Shown here: one piece after another, positions 26,861 to 35,581 of the stretch | Numbering within the stretch: position 1 is the first letter of the stretch | Layout of the letters: every line of letters starts with the position of its first letter | Assembly: GCA_015231825.1 (NCBI GenBank) | Contig: JADGAV010000003.1 | Location: forward strand, 1-64,000 | Source: SAR324 cluster bacterium | GTDB lineage: Bacteria > SAR324 > NAC60-12 | Length of the DNA: 64,000 nt | Reading direction: 5' to 3' | Made by a program: the position numbers and the translations under genes | The notes under the pieces: generated by a model | What the model was told of the DNA's origin: nothing | The model's input: the letters and a program-made list of their open reading frames with translations, nothing else | Database searches by the model: none

Positions 26861-28078
26861 ATGCAAAACTTGCGACTCCCTCAGTATTCCTTTCCGATTG
26901 TCATGGCAGCAGGCAGTCTCGTCCTGCTCCTGGTATTTGGAATCCGTGCGGGTTTTGGTTTGTTTTTAAAACCTATTTCTGCCGATTTGGGCTGGGGCCG
27001 AGAAATCTTTGCAATGACGATTGCATTGCAGAATTTATTTTGGGGAGCGTTCCAGCCTCTCATGGGAGCTGTTTCGGACCGCTATGGTTCGGGTCGAACG
27101 CTGGTTTTGGGAGGTGCCGCCTATACAGTGGGTTTGCTCCTGATGTCCCAGGCGAGTTCTCCAGTGACTCTTTACCTTTCCGGCGGATTGATGATTGGCC
27201 TTGGTTTGTCGGGTTCCGGTTTAGCGGTGGTTCTTGGTGCAGTCGGACGGGCAGCATCTGAAGAACAACGCTCTTTGGCAATGGGAATTGGAACCGCAGC
27301 AGGAAGTTTGGGACAATTTTGGATCGCACCGCTCGGGCAATTCTTTATTTCTTCATACGGATGGTCCACCGCATTGATTCTTCTTAGTATTTTTTCTTTG
27401 ATGATTGTGCCTGCTGCCGTGGCACTGACGGGCAACAACACTACCATCAAAAACCCGCTTCGCGGTCAGGAAAATCAGGGATTTCGAGAAGCGCTTGCAG
27501 AAGCTTTCGGACACAAGGGATTTCTCTATCTGACTGCCGGATTTTTTGTCTGTGGCTTCCACGTCGTCTTTATTGGAACCCATTTGCCGGCATTTTTGGA
27601 AGATCAGGGGCTGGATCCGAAATACGGCGCCTGGTCCTTGGCATTCATCGGATTTTTCAACGTCATCGGTTCTTTTGCTTCAGGATATTTGGGCGGCAAG
27701 TTTAGCAAAAAATACTGCCTCAGTTTGTTGTACCTCAGTCGTGCCCTGCTTTTTGTGGCTTTTATATTAATGCCGACGACTCCTGCCAGTGTTCTAATTT
27801 TTTCTGCAATTATTGGACTGCTTTGGCTGTCCACGGTTCCATTGACAACGGGGATTGTTTCTCAGGTTTTTGGGCCGAAATATTTTTCAACATTGTTTGG
27901 CATTGTCTTCTTCAGCCATCAGATTGGAAGTTTTCTGGGAGCCTGGTTGGGAGGATATCTTTATGACACGACAGGATCCTACGATGCAGTCTGGTGGATT
28001 TCTGTTGCACTGGGACTTGCTTCTGCAGTTCTTCACTACCCGATCAATGAACAAAGTCTGCGCACGGTTCCAGCTTAG
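26861..28078 (+). CDS. MFS transporter
   Basis: Major facilitator permease of 405 aa with about 12 hydrophobic spans. The loop 2-3 motif MGAVSDRYGSGRTLVLGG (GxxxDRxGxR type) is clear, and ASGYLGGKFSKKYCL is its second-half counterpart. The opening VLLLVFGIRAGFGLFLKPIS resembles the oxalate/formate and monocarboxylate exporter-importer branch. Substrate unknown. It is convergent with the LysE gene (14-base gap). Confidence 0.88.
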   Translation: MQNLRLPQYSFPIVMAAGSLVLLLVFGIRAGFGLFLKPISADLGWGREIFAMTIALQNLFWGAFQPLMGAVSDRYGSGRTLVLGGAAYTVGLLLMSQASSPVTLYLSGGLMIGLGLSGSGLAVVLGAVGRAASEEQRSLAMGIGTAAGSLGQFWIAPLGQFFISSYGWSTALILLSIFSLMIVPAAVALTGNNTTIKNPLRGQENQGFREALAEAFGHKGFLYLTAGFFVCGFHVVFIGTHLPAFLEDQGLDPKYGAWSLAFIGFFNVIGSFASGYLGGKFSKKYCLSLLYLSRALLFVAFILMPTTPASVLIFSAIIGLLWLSTVPLTTGIVSQVFGPKYFSTLFGIVFFSHQIGSFLGAWLGGYLYDTTGSYDAVWWISVALGLASAVLHYPINEQSLRTVPA

Positions 28079-28092
28079 TTTTGACCCTCAAC

Positions 28093-28728
28093 TTATTTTT
28101 TAGCACCCCCACTCAAGGCAGTCAGCACGCCGAGCACAATGAAAACAGTTCCTGCAAAGTAGCGCTGGAACGTCAAAAAATTCTGATTTTCTTTCAGCCA
28201 GTTTCTCAAACTTCCTGCCAATATAGCCCAAACACCATCACTGACGATTCCCAGGACCACAAATATAATCCCGAAAAACAAGACCTGCAAAACCGGAGAT
28301 CCCTTTGCCGGATCGACAAATTGCGGGAGAAATGCAAAGAAAAAAAGCGCCGTTTTCGGATTGAGCAAATTGACCCAAAATCCCTGATAAAATATTGAAC
28401 GCAGGGTTTCGGCTTTTAAAAATTCTGTGTTTTCAAATTCTTCAGGAGAAAAAAATTTTCGGATTCCTAAAAATATCAGGTAGGCGGCTCCCAGATATTT
28501 CATGATATTGAATGCCAATGCCGAAGAAACCAAAAGCGCTGAAATCCCGAAAGCAGCAGCAGCAATATGGATCACGGTTCCTGAGGCAACACCCAATGTT
28601 GAGATCACGCCGGCGAGCCGGCCCTGATCAATACTCCGCGCTACCACATACAGGACCGCCGGGCCTGGTGTGACGATCAAGGCCAGGGCCGCTACAAAAA
28701 ATATGACCAGGGTTGTCAGTTCAGGCAT
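28093..28728 (-). CDS. LysE/RhtB family amino-acid exporter
   Basis: An inner-membrane exporter of 211 aa with six hydrophobic segments. The family signature VTPGPAVLYVVARSIDQGRLAG lies at residues 19-40, followed by GVASGTVIHIAAAAFGISAL and, mid-protein, FWVNLLNPKTALFFFAFLPQF. Such proteins export amino acids such as homoserine, threonine, leucine or lysine. The stretch 28093-30278 holds three minus-strand genes with short gaps (12 and 23 bases) and may be one transcript. Confidence 0.93.
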   Translation of the reverse strand: MPELTTLVIFFVAALALIVTPGPAVLYVVARSIDQGRLAGVISTLGVASGTVIHIAAAAFGISALLVSSALAFNIMKYLGAAYLIFLGIRKFFSPEEFENTEFLKAETLRSIFYQGFWVNLLNPKTALFFFAFLPQFVDPAKGSPVLQVLFFGIIFVVLGIVSDGVWAILAGSLRNWLKENQNFLTFQRYFAGTVFIVLGVLTALSGGAKK

Positions 28729-28740
28729 TTCACTTTCCGC

Positions 28741-29340
28741 TTAAAGTTTTCGCGCAACCAGGCTGGCAAGAGCTTTCTGTTTGTTAAGCCTTTGAGAATA
28801 AACAATGTTTTCCCGGTATTCCAAGATCCGCAGCTCCGAAAAAGCATGCAGGAGTTCATTATAATCCAGGACAAATTTTGGATTCATTCCTCCGCCGAGC
28901 ACTTCTATTTCATCCAGATAAACTGTTTCGTAAAGGAGAAGTCCGCCCTGGTCCAGGGCTTCATTGATCTTTGAAAACAATGTTCTTTGCAGATAATTGA
29001 AGCAAATGATCACCTGGTAAGAATTTCTTGGCAATGCCTCCTGTTCCAAATCCATCACTTGAGTTTTTACTGGAATTTTTCTTTCCGCAATCTGTTCATT
29101 AAGCCAGGAAACGGCGACATCCGAGATATCGACTGCATCCACTTCAAACCCGAGTTTAGCGAGGAAAAAAGAATTCCTCCCATTGCCGCAGGCCAAATCC
29201 AATGCTTTCGCTTTTTCCTGTTTCAACAAAACTTCCTCGTGCCGGCACAACCACTCTGAAGGCATTGAATTCCAAGAGTCCAATGCTTTTTCAGAGTATT
29301 TTTTGTTCCACTTTATCTGATCCTGATTTTGAGATGACAT
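28741..29340 (-). CDS. Class I SAM-dependent methyltransferase (TehB-like)
   Basis: A 199-residue small-molecule methyltransferase. SAM-binding motif I is ALDLACGNGRNSFFLAKLGF and the acidic loop is VDAVDIS. Later motifs (VIICFNYLQRTLFSKI and LLYETVYL) fit the TehB/UbiE-like fold. TehB relatives methylate tellurite and related oxyanions, but close substrate assignment is not possible. It lies 12 bases upstream of lysE and 23 bases downstream of the PhzF gene. Confidence 0.85.
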   Translation of the reverse strand: MSSQNQDQIKWNKKYSEKALDSWNSMPSEWLCRHEEVLLKQEKAKALDLACGNGRNSFFLAKLGFEVDAVDISDVAVSWLNEQIAERKIPVKTQVMDLEQEALPRNSYQVIICFNYLQRTLFSKINEALDQGGLLLYETVYLDEIEVLGGGMNPKFVLDYNELLHAFSELRILEYRENIVYSQRLNKQKALASLVARKL

Positions 29341-29363
29341 GCGGTTTTCAATCGGTTTGGAAA

Positions 29364-30278
29364 TTAAATTTGAGGTAGATCAATCGTTCCCTCACTAACG
29401 ATGACGGAATTGCCGCCGACTCGAATTGCAACCGTTTTGCCGGATTTTCTATCCGCTTCAACATCGATGATGCTCGGTCTCCCCATTTCAAAACCCTGTT
29501 CAAGCACCCAGTGCAGCGGACCGTCGACATTTACCAGGTCTGCCAAATATCCGGCCAATGCGGTTGCAGCAGAACCGGTCGCAGGATCTTCCAAAATCCC
29601 CTCGTCAGGGGCAAACATTCGAGCATGAATATTTGAACTTTGCTGTGCAGTTTCGGTGGTGAATACATACATTCCCACTGCCGATAAATCTTTCATGGTC
29701 CGCTTCCAATGGCTGCTGTCAATCCGGATTTTTTCGATGACTGCCAGGCTTCTCAAGGGGACGATCAAAAAAGTGACCCCGCAGTCCACCACTTTCTGCT
29801 GATATTTTCCTGTCATCAAATCTGAATTGTCGAGGGATAGTGAAGCGGCAATGTCGCTGGAGGAGGGAACAGGATTTGGAAAAACAGGCATTTTTGCTGC
29901 GGAGAATTGCACAAATTGCGGCTTTCCATTTTCTGATCTGATCAGCACCGGAACCGCACCGACTCCTTCTTCCAATACGATCCTTGATTCATCTCCCTTC
30001 ATTCTGATGCGGCCAAGAGAGGCAAGCAGATGGGCAACTCCCACTGTAGGATGCCCCGCAAAAGGCAATTCTGAAGATGGTGTAAAAATCCGCACCTTGA
30101 AGTCGGTATTCTCAAGAGTGGGATTGAACACAAAAATTGTCTCAGACAAATTGAATTCCTTGGCAACTTGCTGCATCTGCGTGCCTGATAAACCTTCGGC
30201 ATCTGGAAAAACAGCAAGCGGATTTCCTCCAAAAACTGTTTTGCTGAACACATCAAGTGTATAAAACCGGTAACGCAT
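29364..30278 (-). CDS. PhzF family isomerase/epimerase-like protein
   Basis: Two-lobed diaminopimelate-epimerase fold. Family residues are visible: FGGNPLAVFPDA at the start, the catalytic Glu in EFNLSETIFVF, LPFAGHPTVGVAHLL and EDPATGSAATALAGYL. 304 aa is the family length. PhzF itself isomerises a phenazine precursor, but most homologues, like this one, sit outside phenazine loci and have no known substrate. The gene opens the probable three-gene minus-strand unit with the methyltransferase and LysE genes. Confidence 0.9.
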   Translation of the reverse strand: MRYRFYTLDVFSKTVFGGNPLAVFPDAEGLSGTQMQQVAKEFNLSETIFVFNPTLENTDFKVRIFTPSSELPFAGHPTVGVAHLLASLGRIRMKGDESRIVLEEGVGAVPVLIRSENGKPQFVQFSAAKMPVFPNPVPSSSDIAASLSLDNSDLMTGKYQQKVVDCGVTFLIVPLRSLAVIEKIRIDSSHWKRTMKDLSAVGMYVFTTETAQQSSNIHARMFAPDEGILEDPATGSAATALAGYLADLVNVDGPLHWVLEQGFEMGRPSIIDVEADRKSGKTVAIRVGGNSVIVSEGTIDLPQI

Positions 30279-30304
30279 TTTGCACCTTTTAAAAAAATTG
30301 CAGT

Positions 30305-32407
30305 CTATTGGCAGCTATCAATACTTTCCAATACCAGCAGAGAAAATCCTTCCACATTCACCTTGCCTTGCATCATCTTTTGATCCGGTAAATTTTCCAG
30401 AGCAGTGTTGAATAAACAGCGCCAGTTCCGGTTTCCGGGAAACCTGAATTCGATCGCTTCGCTGTAACAATTCAACATCATGCAAATGTCTTTTTCAGGA
30501 AAATCAGGGTGATTGACTTTCCAGACGAGTGTACGGATATGATGCCTCAAATCTTCTTCATTTCCCAAGCTGTTAAACCATTGATACCGGCTTTGATCCG
30601 AAAAAAGAAAACGATGATTGGCTTTACGAAATGCAATAGCATGCTGAACAAATTGAAACAAATGCTTATTTTTGAAAAGCAACGACCAATCAATCCAGTT
30701 GACGGGGTTGTCCAGACAATAAGCGTTATTGTTTCCCTGCTGGGACCTCCCCATTTCATCTCCGGCCAGCATCATCGGGATCCCTCCCGAAAGCTGGAGC
30801 AGAAAGTGGAAAAGTTTTATTTTATTCTCACGGAGAGTCTTGATCTCCGGCACATCTGAAGGGCCTTCTTCGCCGCAATTGGAGGAATAGTTTTCCGAAG
30901 TCCCGTCCCGATTCGATTCCCCATTGATTGCATTTTGCTTCTGCCGATAAGCGACCAAATCCCACATCGTCATGCCATCATGTGCAGTGATGAAATTGAT
31001 GCTGAAACGACGCCCTTTCTCAACAGTTTGATAGAGGTTCGGACTTCCTAAAATGCAATTTTTTACTTGCCCCATCATACCTTCAGCCCCCTGGACCGCC
31101 TGACGGATAGAATCCCGGTACTGATCATTCCATTCCGCCCAGTGAGCATGGTGAGCAAGGTGCCCTACTTGATATCCTCCTCCTGCATCCCAGGGTTCCG
31201 CAATCATTTTGATGCCGTTGAGGGCAGGATCCTGCTGTATTTCCCAGAGCAGGGTCGGAAATTTTTGGATTTCTCCTTCATGATCCCGATCCAAAATTGT
31301 CGTTAAATCAAAACGAAAACCATCCACCCCAATTTCGTTTGCCCAATAGCGCAAACTGGCCAATATCATCTGTTTCACCGCGAAATGGGCGCATCGAAGT
31401 GTATTGCCGCATCCAGAATAATTGAGCAGGCGTTTCTCTTCATCATGCAGGTACCAGTTCTCTTCCCCTAAGCATTTAAAATGATCAACCGGGCCGTTTT
31501 CATCCAACTCTCCCGTATGATTGTAGACCACATCTAAAATCACCTCCAGTCCTGCCTGATGGAAGGCATCGACCATTTTCTTAAACTCACTGACAGGATC
31601 CTGGCGATCAAAAGCATAGCTTTGTTTGGGCACAAAAAATGAAATCGGAGAATACCCCCAGTAGTTCAGCAGTCGTTCTCCAGTGAGCGGCGATTTTTTC
31701 CAGTTTTCCGTCTCATCAAAATCATAAATTGGCAGCAATTCCACGGCCGTAATACCGAGTTCTAGAAGGTACGGGATCTGTTCCACGAGTCCTTGGTAAG
31801 TCCCCGAAAATCGGGAGTCAGAAAGAGTTGCTCCTTCACCGCAAGTCATACTGCGTACATGACATTCGTAAATCACACTGGTTTCAAAAGGATGTTTCGG
31901 TCGTTCCGGTCGCGCCGGCCCAGGTGATGATGAACGCAATACGGACAATCGCCGTGGATGCTCTTTAAAATTGGAAGAGGATCGGAGACTTTTTCGAAGT
32001 GTGTAGTCCTTCGGGTCAATTTGAAAATGATACGATTGCCCCCAGTCTTCACCGCCGGTGGATTCCCGTGCATGCGGATCAAAAATCCAGCATCCTGCTT
32101 TTTTTCCAGTTGCAATATCCTTTTTCCAGACACGAATCAGATACCCCACCAAGGAATCCGAGCGATCTTCCGACAAGGATGCAGTCCAATTCCAAAATTC
32201 TCCAAAACAGAATTGATCCTTTTTCAGGATTACTCTTTCTAACAAAGGGAAATCCTCCCCGGTCTTTATTTGATAGGGGTTAGCATAAAAACAATATTCA
32301 ATCTCTTCAGCAATTTCTGTGTACAAACTGAACTGGAGTTGATCTCCTCTCCATAGAGTTCCGGGAGAAGCGACGGGCAACGGAAGAATATTAGTAAAAA
32401 TTGACAT
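30305..32407 (-). CDS. glgX: Glycogen debranching enzyme GlgX (isoamylase type, GH13)
   Basis: It hydrolyses alpha-1,6 branches of phosphorylase-trimmed glycogen in the cytoplasm. An N-terminal CBM48-like domain (about 1-140) precedes the GH13 barrel. The barrel has DVVYNHTGE, the nucleophile Asp in VDGFRFDLTT, acid/base Glu in MIAEPWDAGG and the third Asp in ITAHDGMT. The isoamylase-type ILDVVYNHTGELDENGP loop supports GlgX rather than a branching enzyme. 700 aa is normal. No other glycogen gene is adjacent. Confidence 0.92.
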   Translation of the reverse strand: MSIFTNILPLPVASPGTLWRGDQLQFSLYTEIAEEIEYCFYANPYQIKTGEDFPLLERVILKKDQFCFGEFWNWTASLSEDRSDSLVGYLIRVWKKDIATGKKAGCWIFDPHARESTGGEDWGQSYHFQIDPKDYTLRKSLRSSSNFKEHPRRLSVLRSSSPGPARPERPKHPFETSVIYECHVRSMTCGEGATLSDSRFSGTYQGLVEQIPYLLELGITAVELLPIYDFDETENWKKSPLTGERLLNYWGYSPISFFVPKQSYAFDRQDPVSEFKKMVDAFHQAGLEVILDVVYNHTGELDENGPVDHFKCLGEENWYLHDEEKRLLNYSGCGNTLRCAHFAVKQMILASLRYWANEIGVDGFRFDLTTILDRDHEGEIQKFPTLLWEIQQDPALNGIKMIAEPWDAGGGYQVGHLAHHAHWAEWNDQYRDSIRQAVQGAEGMMGQVKNCILGSPNLYQTVEKGRRFSINFITAHDGMTMWDLVAYRQKQNAINGESNRDGTSENYSSNCGEEGPSDVPEIKTLRENKIKLFHFLLQLSGGIPMMLAGDEMGRSQQGNNNAYCLDNPVNWIDWSLLFKNKHLFQFVQHAIAFRKANHRFLFSDQSRYQWFNSLGNEEDLRHHIRTLVWKVNHPDFPEKDICMMLNCYSEAIEFRFPGNRNWRCLFNTALENLPDQKMMQGKVNVEGFSLLVLESIDSCQ

Positions 32408-32724
32408 CGCGTGTTTCCTAAAAATTTGTTGGGGTCATCGCACCATCCGTAATGTTTTGTTCTATTCAAAATAGCTCAGATCAGTTATTTTACAAGGCAT
32501 TTGATCTGACGACTGCAGGCTCTCCCTGCAGATCAATTTGTAGAAACGGGGACTGAATCCTAACCGCGATGCTTGGTATTTTGTGACCTTTTCACAGGAA
32601 CACCGGAACAGGTACCGCACCTACAAAATTTGAGACAAATCAGGATGATCCTTTGACAGGGGAAGAAATCTCTTTTCAAGTCAAAAATAACGGAGAATTT
32701 AAATTCAAAAGGAAGGGAAACTCA
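32408..32724. other. Divergent promoter region, glgX and TerB-like genes
   Basis: 317 bases without a gene; the hairpin at 32501-32536 is listed separately. GGAAGGG at 32711-32717 is the ribosome binding site of the TerB-like gene. The frame of that gene is open upstream to 32653, but no better start is seen. Confidence 0.4.
32501..32536. promoter_or_regulatory. Hairpin in the glgX/TerB divergent region
   Basis: CTGCAGG (32513-32519) and CCTGCAG (32525-32531) form a perfect 7-bp stem with a 5-base loop. An outer TTGAT/ATCAA pairing (32501-32505 and 32532-32536) leaves a 7-base one-sided bulge. It may be a leader structure or an operator; no T-tract makes a terminator unlikely. Confidence 0.35.
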
Positions 32725-33195
32725 ATGAATATCAGAATAAAAGACCTCACTGCAGAAGAACAGGCCTGGTTGGCCAAAGGTGTCATTTCAATTATACTGG
32801 CCGACGCTGCCATTGAGAAAAACGAAGTGGATTTTTTCAAGAGGCATTTTGGCGTGCTCACAGAAGAAGGCTCGGTCATTAGCGTTGAAAGTTTAGTGAA
32901 CAATCTTAAAAGTCAAAAAACACCTGATATGTGGGAAATTGAAATCTTTGACCCTGATAAAATATATTTTATTCTCTCCGTTCTCATCAAAGCGATCTAT
33001 GCAAATGGAAAAAAGATCAGAGAGGAAGTTGATCAGTATTTTAAAATTGGAAAATTAATGGGAGTCAGTTTTCAGGTGATGACCTTTAAACTAAACATTG
33101 ATACGAACCTGAGGAATTTACTCCACCAGGATGCCGAACTGAAGGAAACTATTCTGTCTCAGGCTGCGGCCAAAAAACGCAATTCCAAAAAATGA
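32725..33195 (+). CDS. TerB-like domain protein of unknown function
   Basis: A 156-residue soluble helical protein. LAKGVISIILADAAIEKNEV followed by DFFKRHFGVL, and later YFILSVLIKAIYANGKKIREE, resemble TerB-type metal-binding helical domains, in which an Asp/Glu-bearing helix after ADG/ADA is typical. The end is lysine-rich. I cannot assign a function. The start was chosen at 32725 because GGAAGGG lies 7 bases upstream and the domain begins there. It stands alone before a 366-base gap. Confidence 0.6.
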   Translation: MNIRIKDLTAEEQAWLAKGVISIILADAAIEKNEVDFFKRHFGVLTEEGSVISVESLVNNLKSQKTPDMWEIEIFDPDKIYFILSVLIKAIYANGKKIREEVDQYFKIGKLMGVSFQVMTFKLNIDTNLRNLLHQDAELKETILSQAAAKKRNSKK

Positions 33196-33561
33196 CCTGT
33201 GGCGGCAGGCTGAAAAGGCCTCTCTTCAGATCAGGGTGAACCGTTTTAAAGGAAAAGAATACACCAAATACTGTCTTAAAAACTAGAACCATCACTCAAT
33301 CCTTCTTCCCCGGACAGCATTCAATGAGACTACTGGAATCAGTTATTTGAGGACACAAGCTTAAGATTTGATACGAATAGTATTGAAAAGAAATACTCAT
33401 TTAAAGCGTATTGAATATTATAAAATCGTCAGCTAAATATTAGCAAAAATGATTTGTTGAGGAATTCAAAATATTCTCTATAGCAGAAGATACATTCACG
33501 CGAAACAATCCAAAGAGAAATGCAGAATGGCACTACCGACCAGGGCGGAGAAGGAGAAACA
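33196..33561. other. Intergenic region before the envelope-protein cluster
   Basis: No gene or terminator is evident. A 6-bp inverted repeat, AGTATT (33379-33384) and AATACT (33392-33397) with a 7-base spacer, lies in an AT-rich stretch and could be an operator for the downstream genes. GGCGGAGAAGGAG just before 33562 is a strong ribosome binding site. Confidence 0.4.
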
Positions 33562-34047
33562 ATGAGAGCGATCTTCAAAAAACTGAGCCTAGCAGTTGTT
33601 ATTTTAACAGCAATTTCACTCCTGCAGGGGTGTGCGGACTTGAATAAGGAACGAGCCGTTGATTCCATTGGAACTTACCAGAGTGATGGCAGCATTTCAG
33701 TTCGATTGACGGCACTTGACATTGATGTTCAAGATGCCAGTCAAAATGAAAGTCAATCAAACCTCAATTTCAAGCTGCGGCTTAAAGTCGATAATGACTT
33801 GTGTGATTTGGTTGACGTGCAAGTATTGTATCAGATTCAGTACGATCTGAATCATCCCGACCCGCAATTTGGAGGGAAACGGTTTTCATTTTCTTCCGCT
33901 TTGGGTCGTATCAAAAGAGGACACAGTAAAACAGAAACCATTCAACGGGCCACGAATGGACCCGTAGCCCTGGATTCAATCGGGATTTCCCAGGTTGTTG
34001 TCAGAGATCTCCAAAACTGCACGATTGATCCATTTCGACCGATCTGA
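33562..34047 (+). CDS. Putative lipoprotein (YcfL-like), LpoB-locus
   Basis: A 161-residue lipoprotein: signal peptide MRAIFKKLSLAVVILTAISL followed by the lipobox LLQGC, so it is lipidated on Cys23 and probably periplasm-facing. The mature part has a beta-rich look (KLRLKVDNDLCDLVDVQVLY, RIKRGHSKTETIQ) and two further cysteines (CDLVD and NCTIDP). Small lipoproteins of this shape often sit beside lpoB, as ycfL does in Escherichia coli, which fits the gene two places downstream. The name is suggested by context only. Confidence 0.65.
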   Translation: MRAIFKKLSLAVVILTAISLLQGCADLNKERAVDSIGTYQSDGSISVRLTALDIDVQDASQNESQSNLNFKLRLKVDNDLCDLVDVQVLYQIQYDLNHPDPQFGGKRFSFSSALGRIKRGHSKTETIQRATNGPVALDSIGISQVVVRDLQNCTIDPFRPI

Positions 34048-34120
34048 TTATTAAACCCCTTCCCTTTTTCCATTACTAAAGGGTTGGCCTCTGAACAAAC
34101 CATCAAGCGAGGTGCAAGCT

Positions 34121-34840
34121 ATGCCAAATTTTCGATATATTTCGTTACTCACCGTTTTTATTATCAGTTTGCAGGCCGCTGCAATTGCACAAACTTCTCA
34201 GAATGTGACCTCTTCCGCAGCAGCGGAATCAACAAAATCGGAACTGATTTCGCCTCCGCAGCCAGGCACAAGCACGGCCGGGCCGGAAGGAAGTGAAATC
34301 GCCTCCGATGAGAATTTGTTTCAAGAGAAAAAAGTAGGAATTGGACTTTCATTTGGACAAATTCTTCTGACGGGGGATGATGCAAAAAGTGAAACAGGAT
34401 TTAATGATGCAATCGGCCAGGGTGTTTTTCTCATCTATCGTTACCGGGAACGATTGAATATTGCTTTGAAGTTTTTGTCCAGCCAGCATGAAGGCCGCAG
34501 AAGCAGCACCGGGAACTTGAAGCGTTCTCAGGTCACTACCCAGTTGGAATACTTTCTTGATCGTGGAATCTTCTCTCCATACGGCATAGTTGGAGCTGGA
34601 ATCTATTTTTCTGACTTCAACCCGAGTACGGAAGAAAAGCAGGCAGGAATCAGCTCCAGTTCCGTGAATACTTTTGGAGTGCTCGTTGGAGCAGGAGTTG
34701 ATTTTGAAATTGATAAAAATTTTACCCTGGGCTTGAGTGCAATTCGACATCAGTCTTTCAAAAGTCAGAATTCCGAAAGAGAAGTCAACGAAGCCGAGCC
34801 GTTGCATATGATCGCAATGTCTGCTAAAACTTTTTTTTAA
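34121..34840 (+). CDS. Outer-membrane beta-barrel protein
   Basis: A 239-residue exported protein with a signal peptide (MPNFRYISLLTVFIISLQAA, cleavage near AIA). A low-complexity Ser/Ala/Pro-rich linker (about 25-65) is followed by alternating hydrophobic strands typical of an OmpW/OmpA-like barrel (YGIVGAGIYFSDFNP, VLVGAGVDFEIDKNFTLGL). It ends in MIAMSAKTFF, with the C-terminal Phe that marks outer-membrane barrels for insertion. Start at 34121 (ATG) rather than the GTG at 34112. It lies between two lipoprotein genes on the same strand. Confidence 0.75.
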   Translation: MPNFRYISLLTVFIISLQAAAIAQTSQNVTSSAAAESTKSELISPPQPGTSTAGPEGSEIASDENLFQEKKVGIGLSFGQILLTGDDAKSETGFNDAIGQGVFLIYRYRERLNIALKFLSSQHEGRRSSTGNLKRSQVTTQLEYFLDRGIFSPYGIVGAGIYFSDFNPSTEEKQAGISSSSVNTFGVLVGAGVDFEIDKNFTLGLSAIRHQSFKSQNSEREVNEAEPLHMIAMSAKTFF

Positions 34841-34866
34841 ACCAACTCAATATCACAAGAGGAATT

Positions 34867-35469
34867 ATGAACAAGTCTGGAATATTTGTGTTTTTTGGTT
34901 TGACTCTGTGCCTGGCTCTCAGTGCATGTGGGCCGAAAGCCTTCACACAGGGAAAATACGTCGATCCCAATAAAATCACCATGCTGTCTGACAAATTCAA
35001 TGAAAATGACATGCAGCTGATTGTTAAAAAATTGGTCAGTAGCCTCGTTAACGATGGTGCCATTGGAAATCTGCAGGAAAAACCCGTCATGGCGATTGGG
35101 AAAGTCTCCAATCGGACCAGTGAACACATTGATATGAAATTGTTGACCGATAAACTCAGGAAGGAATTGATCGCGGTTCGCCGGTTCCGTTTCATTGATA
35201 TTGACTCGCGGGGAAATCTGCAGGAAGAATATGACTACAACAAAACTTCAGGCAACGTGGACCAATCCACCGTTTCAGATCCCCGGCAAATCGCAGTCCG
35301 ATACCTGGTTTCAGGAGATATCGGGAGTTACGTTCAAACAGTGGGAAATGACAAATTGGTATACTACAAGTTGACCTTGAACCTGACGGATGTCAAAACG
35401 AATGAAATCCTTTGGAGTGATGACAAGGAAGTCAAGAAAAGTTTTGAAAAACGAACAATAGGACTCTAG
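34867..35469 (+). CDS. LpoB-like penicillin-binding protein activator lipoprotein
   Basis: A 200-residue lipoprotein with signal peptide and lipobox (LALSAC, Cys21). The mature part matches the LpoB family: TMLSDKFNENDMQLIVKKLV, KPVMAIGKVSNRTSEHIDM, LRKELIAVRRFRFID and VRYLVSGDIGSYVQ. LpoB reaches from the outer membrane to switch on peptidoglycan polymerase PBP1b. GAGGAATT precedes the ATG. No penicillin-binding protein gene is nearby. A good terminator follows at 35502-35534. Confidence 0.85.
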   Translation: MNKSGIFVFFGLTLCLALSACGPKAFTQGKYVDPNKITMLSDKFNENDMQLIVKKLVSSLVNDGAIGNLQEKPVMAIGKVSNRTSEHIDMKLLTDKLRKELIAVRRFRFIDIDSRGNLQEEYDYNKTSGNVDQSTVSDPRQIAVRYLVSGDIGSYVQTVGNDKLVYYKLTLNLTDVKTNEILWSDDKEVKKSFEKRTIGL

Positions 35470-35501
35470 AAAACAATATTCACGGGTTCTGAACCTCGAC
35501 A

Positions 35502-35534
35502 GGGAGGCGTCTTTCACGAGAATGCTTCCCTTTT
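35502..35534 (+). terminator. Rho-independent terminator after the LpoB-like gene
   Basis: GGGAGGC (35502-35508) pairs with GCTTCCC (35524-35530), with one G-T pair, around a 15-base loop that contains a further TCT/AGA pairing. TTTT follows at 35531-35534. It ends the transcript of the envelope cluster. Confidence 0.7.
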
Positions 35535-35581
35535 GCCGGATGCCTGACTCCTTTCCTTGCAGCAGATGAGACCATCATTCG

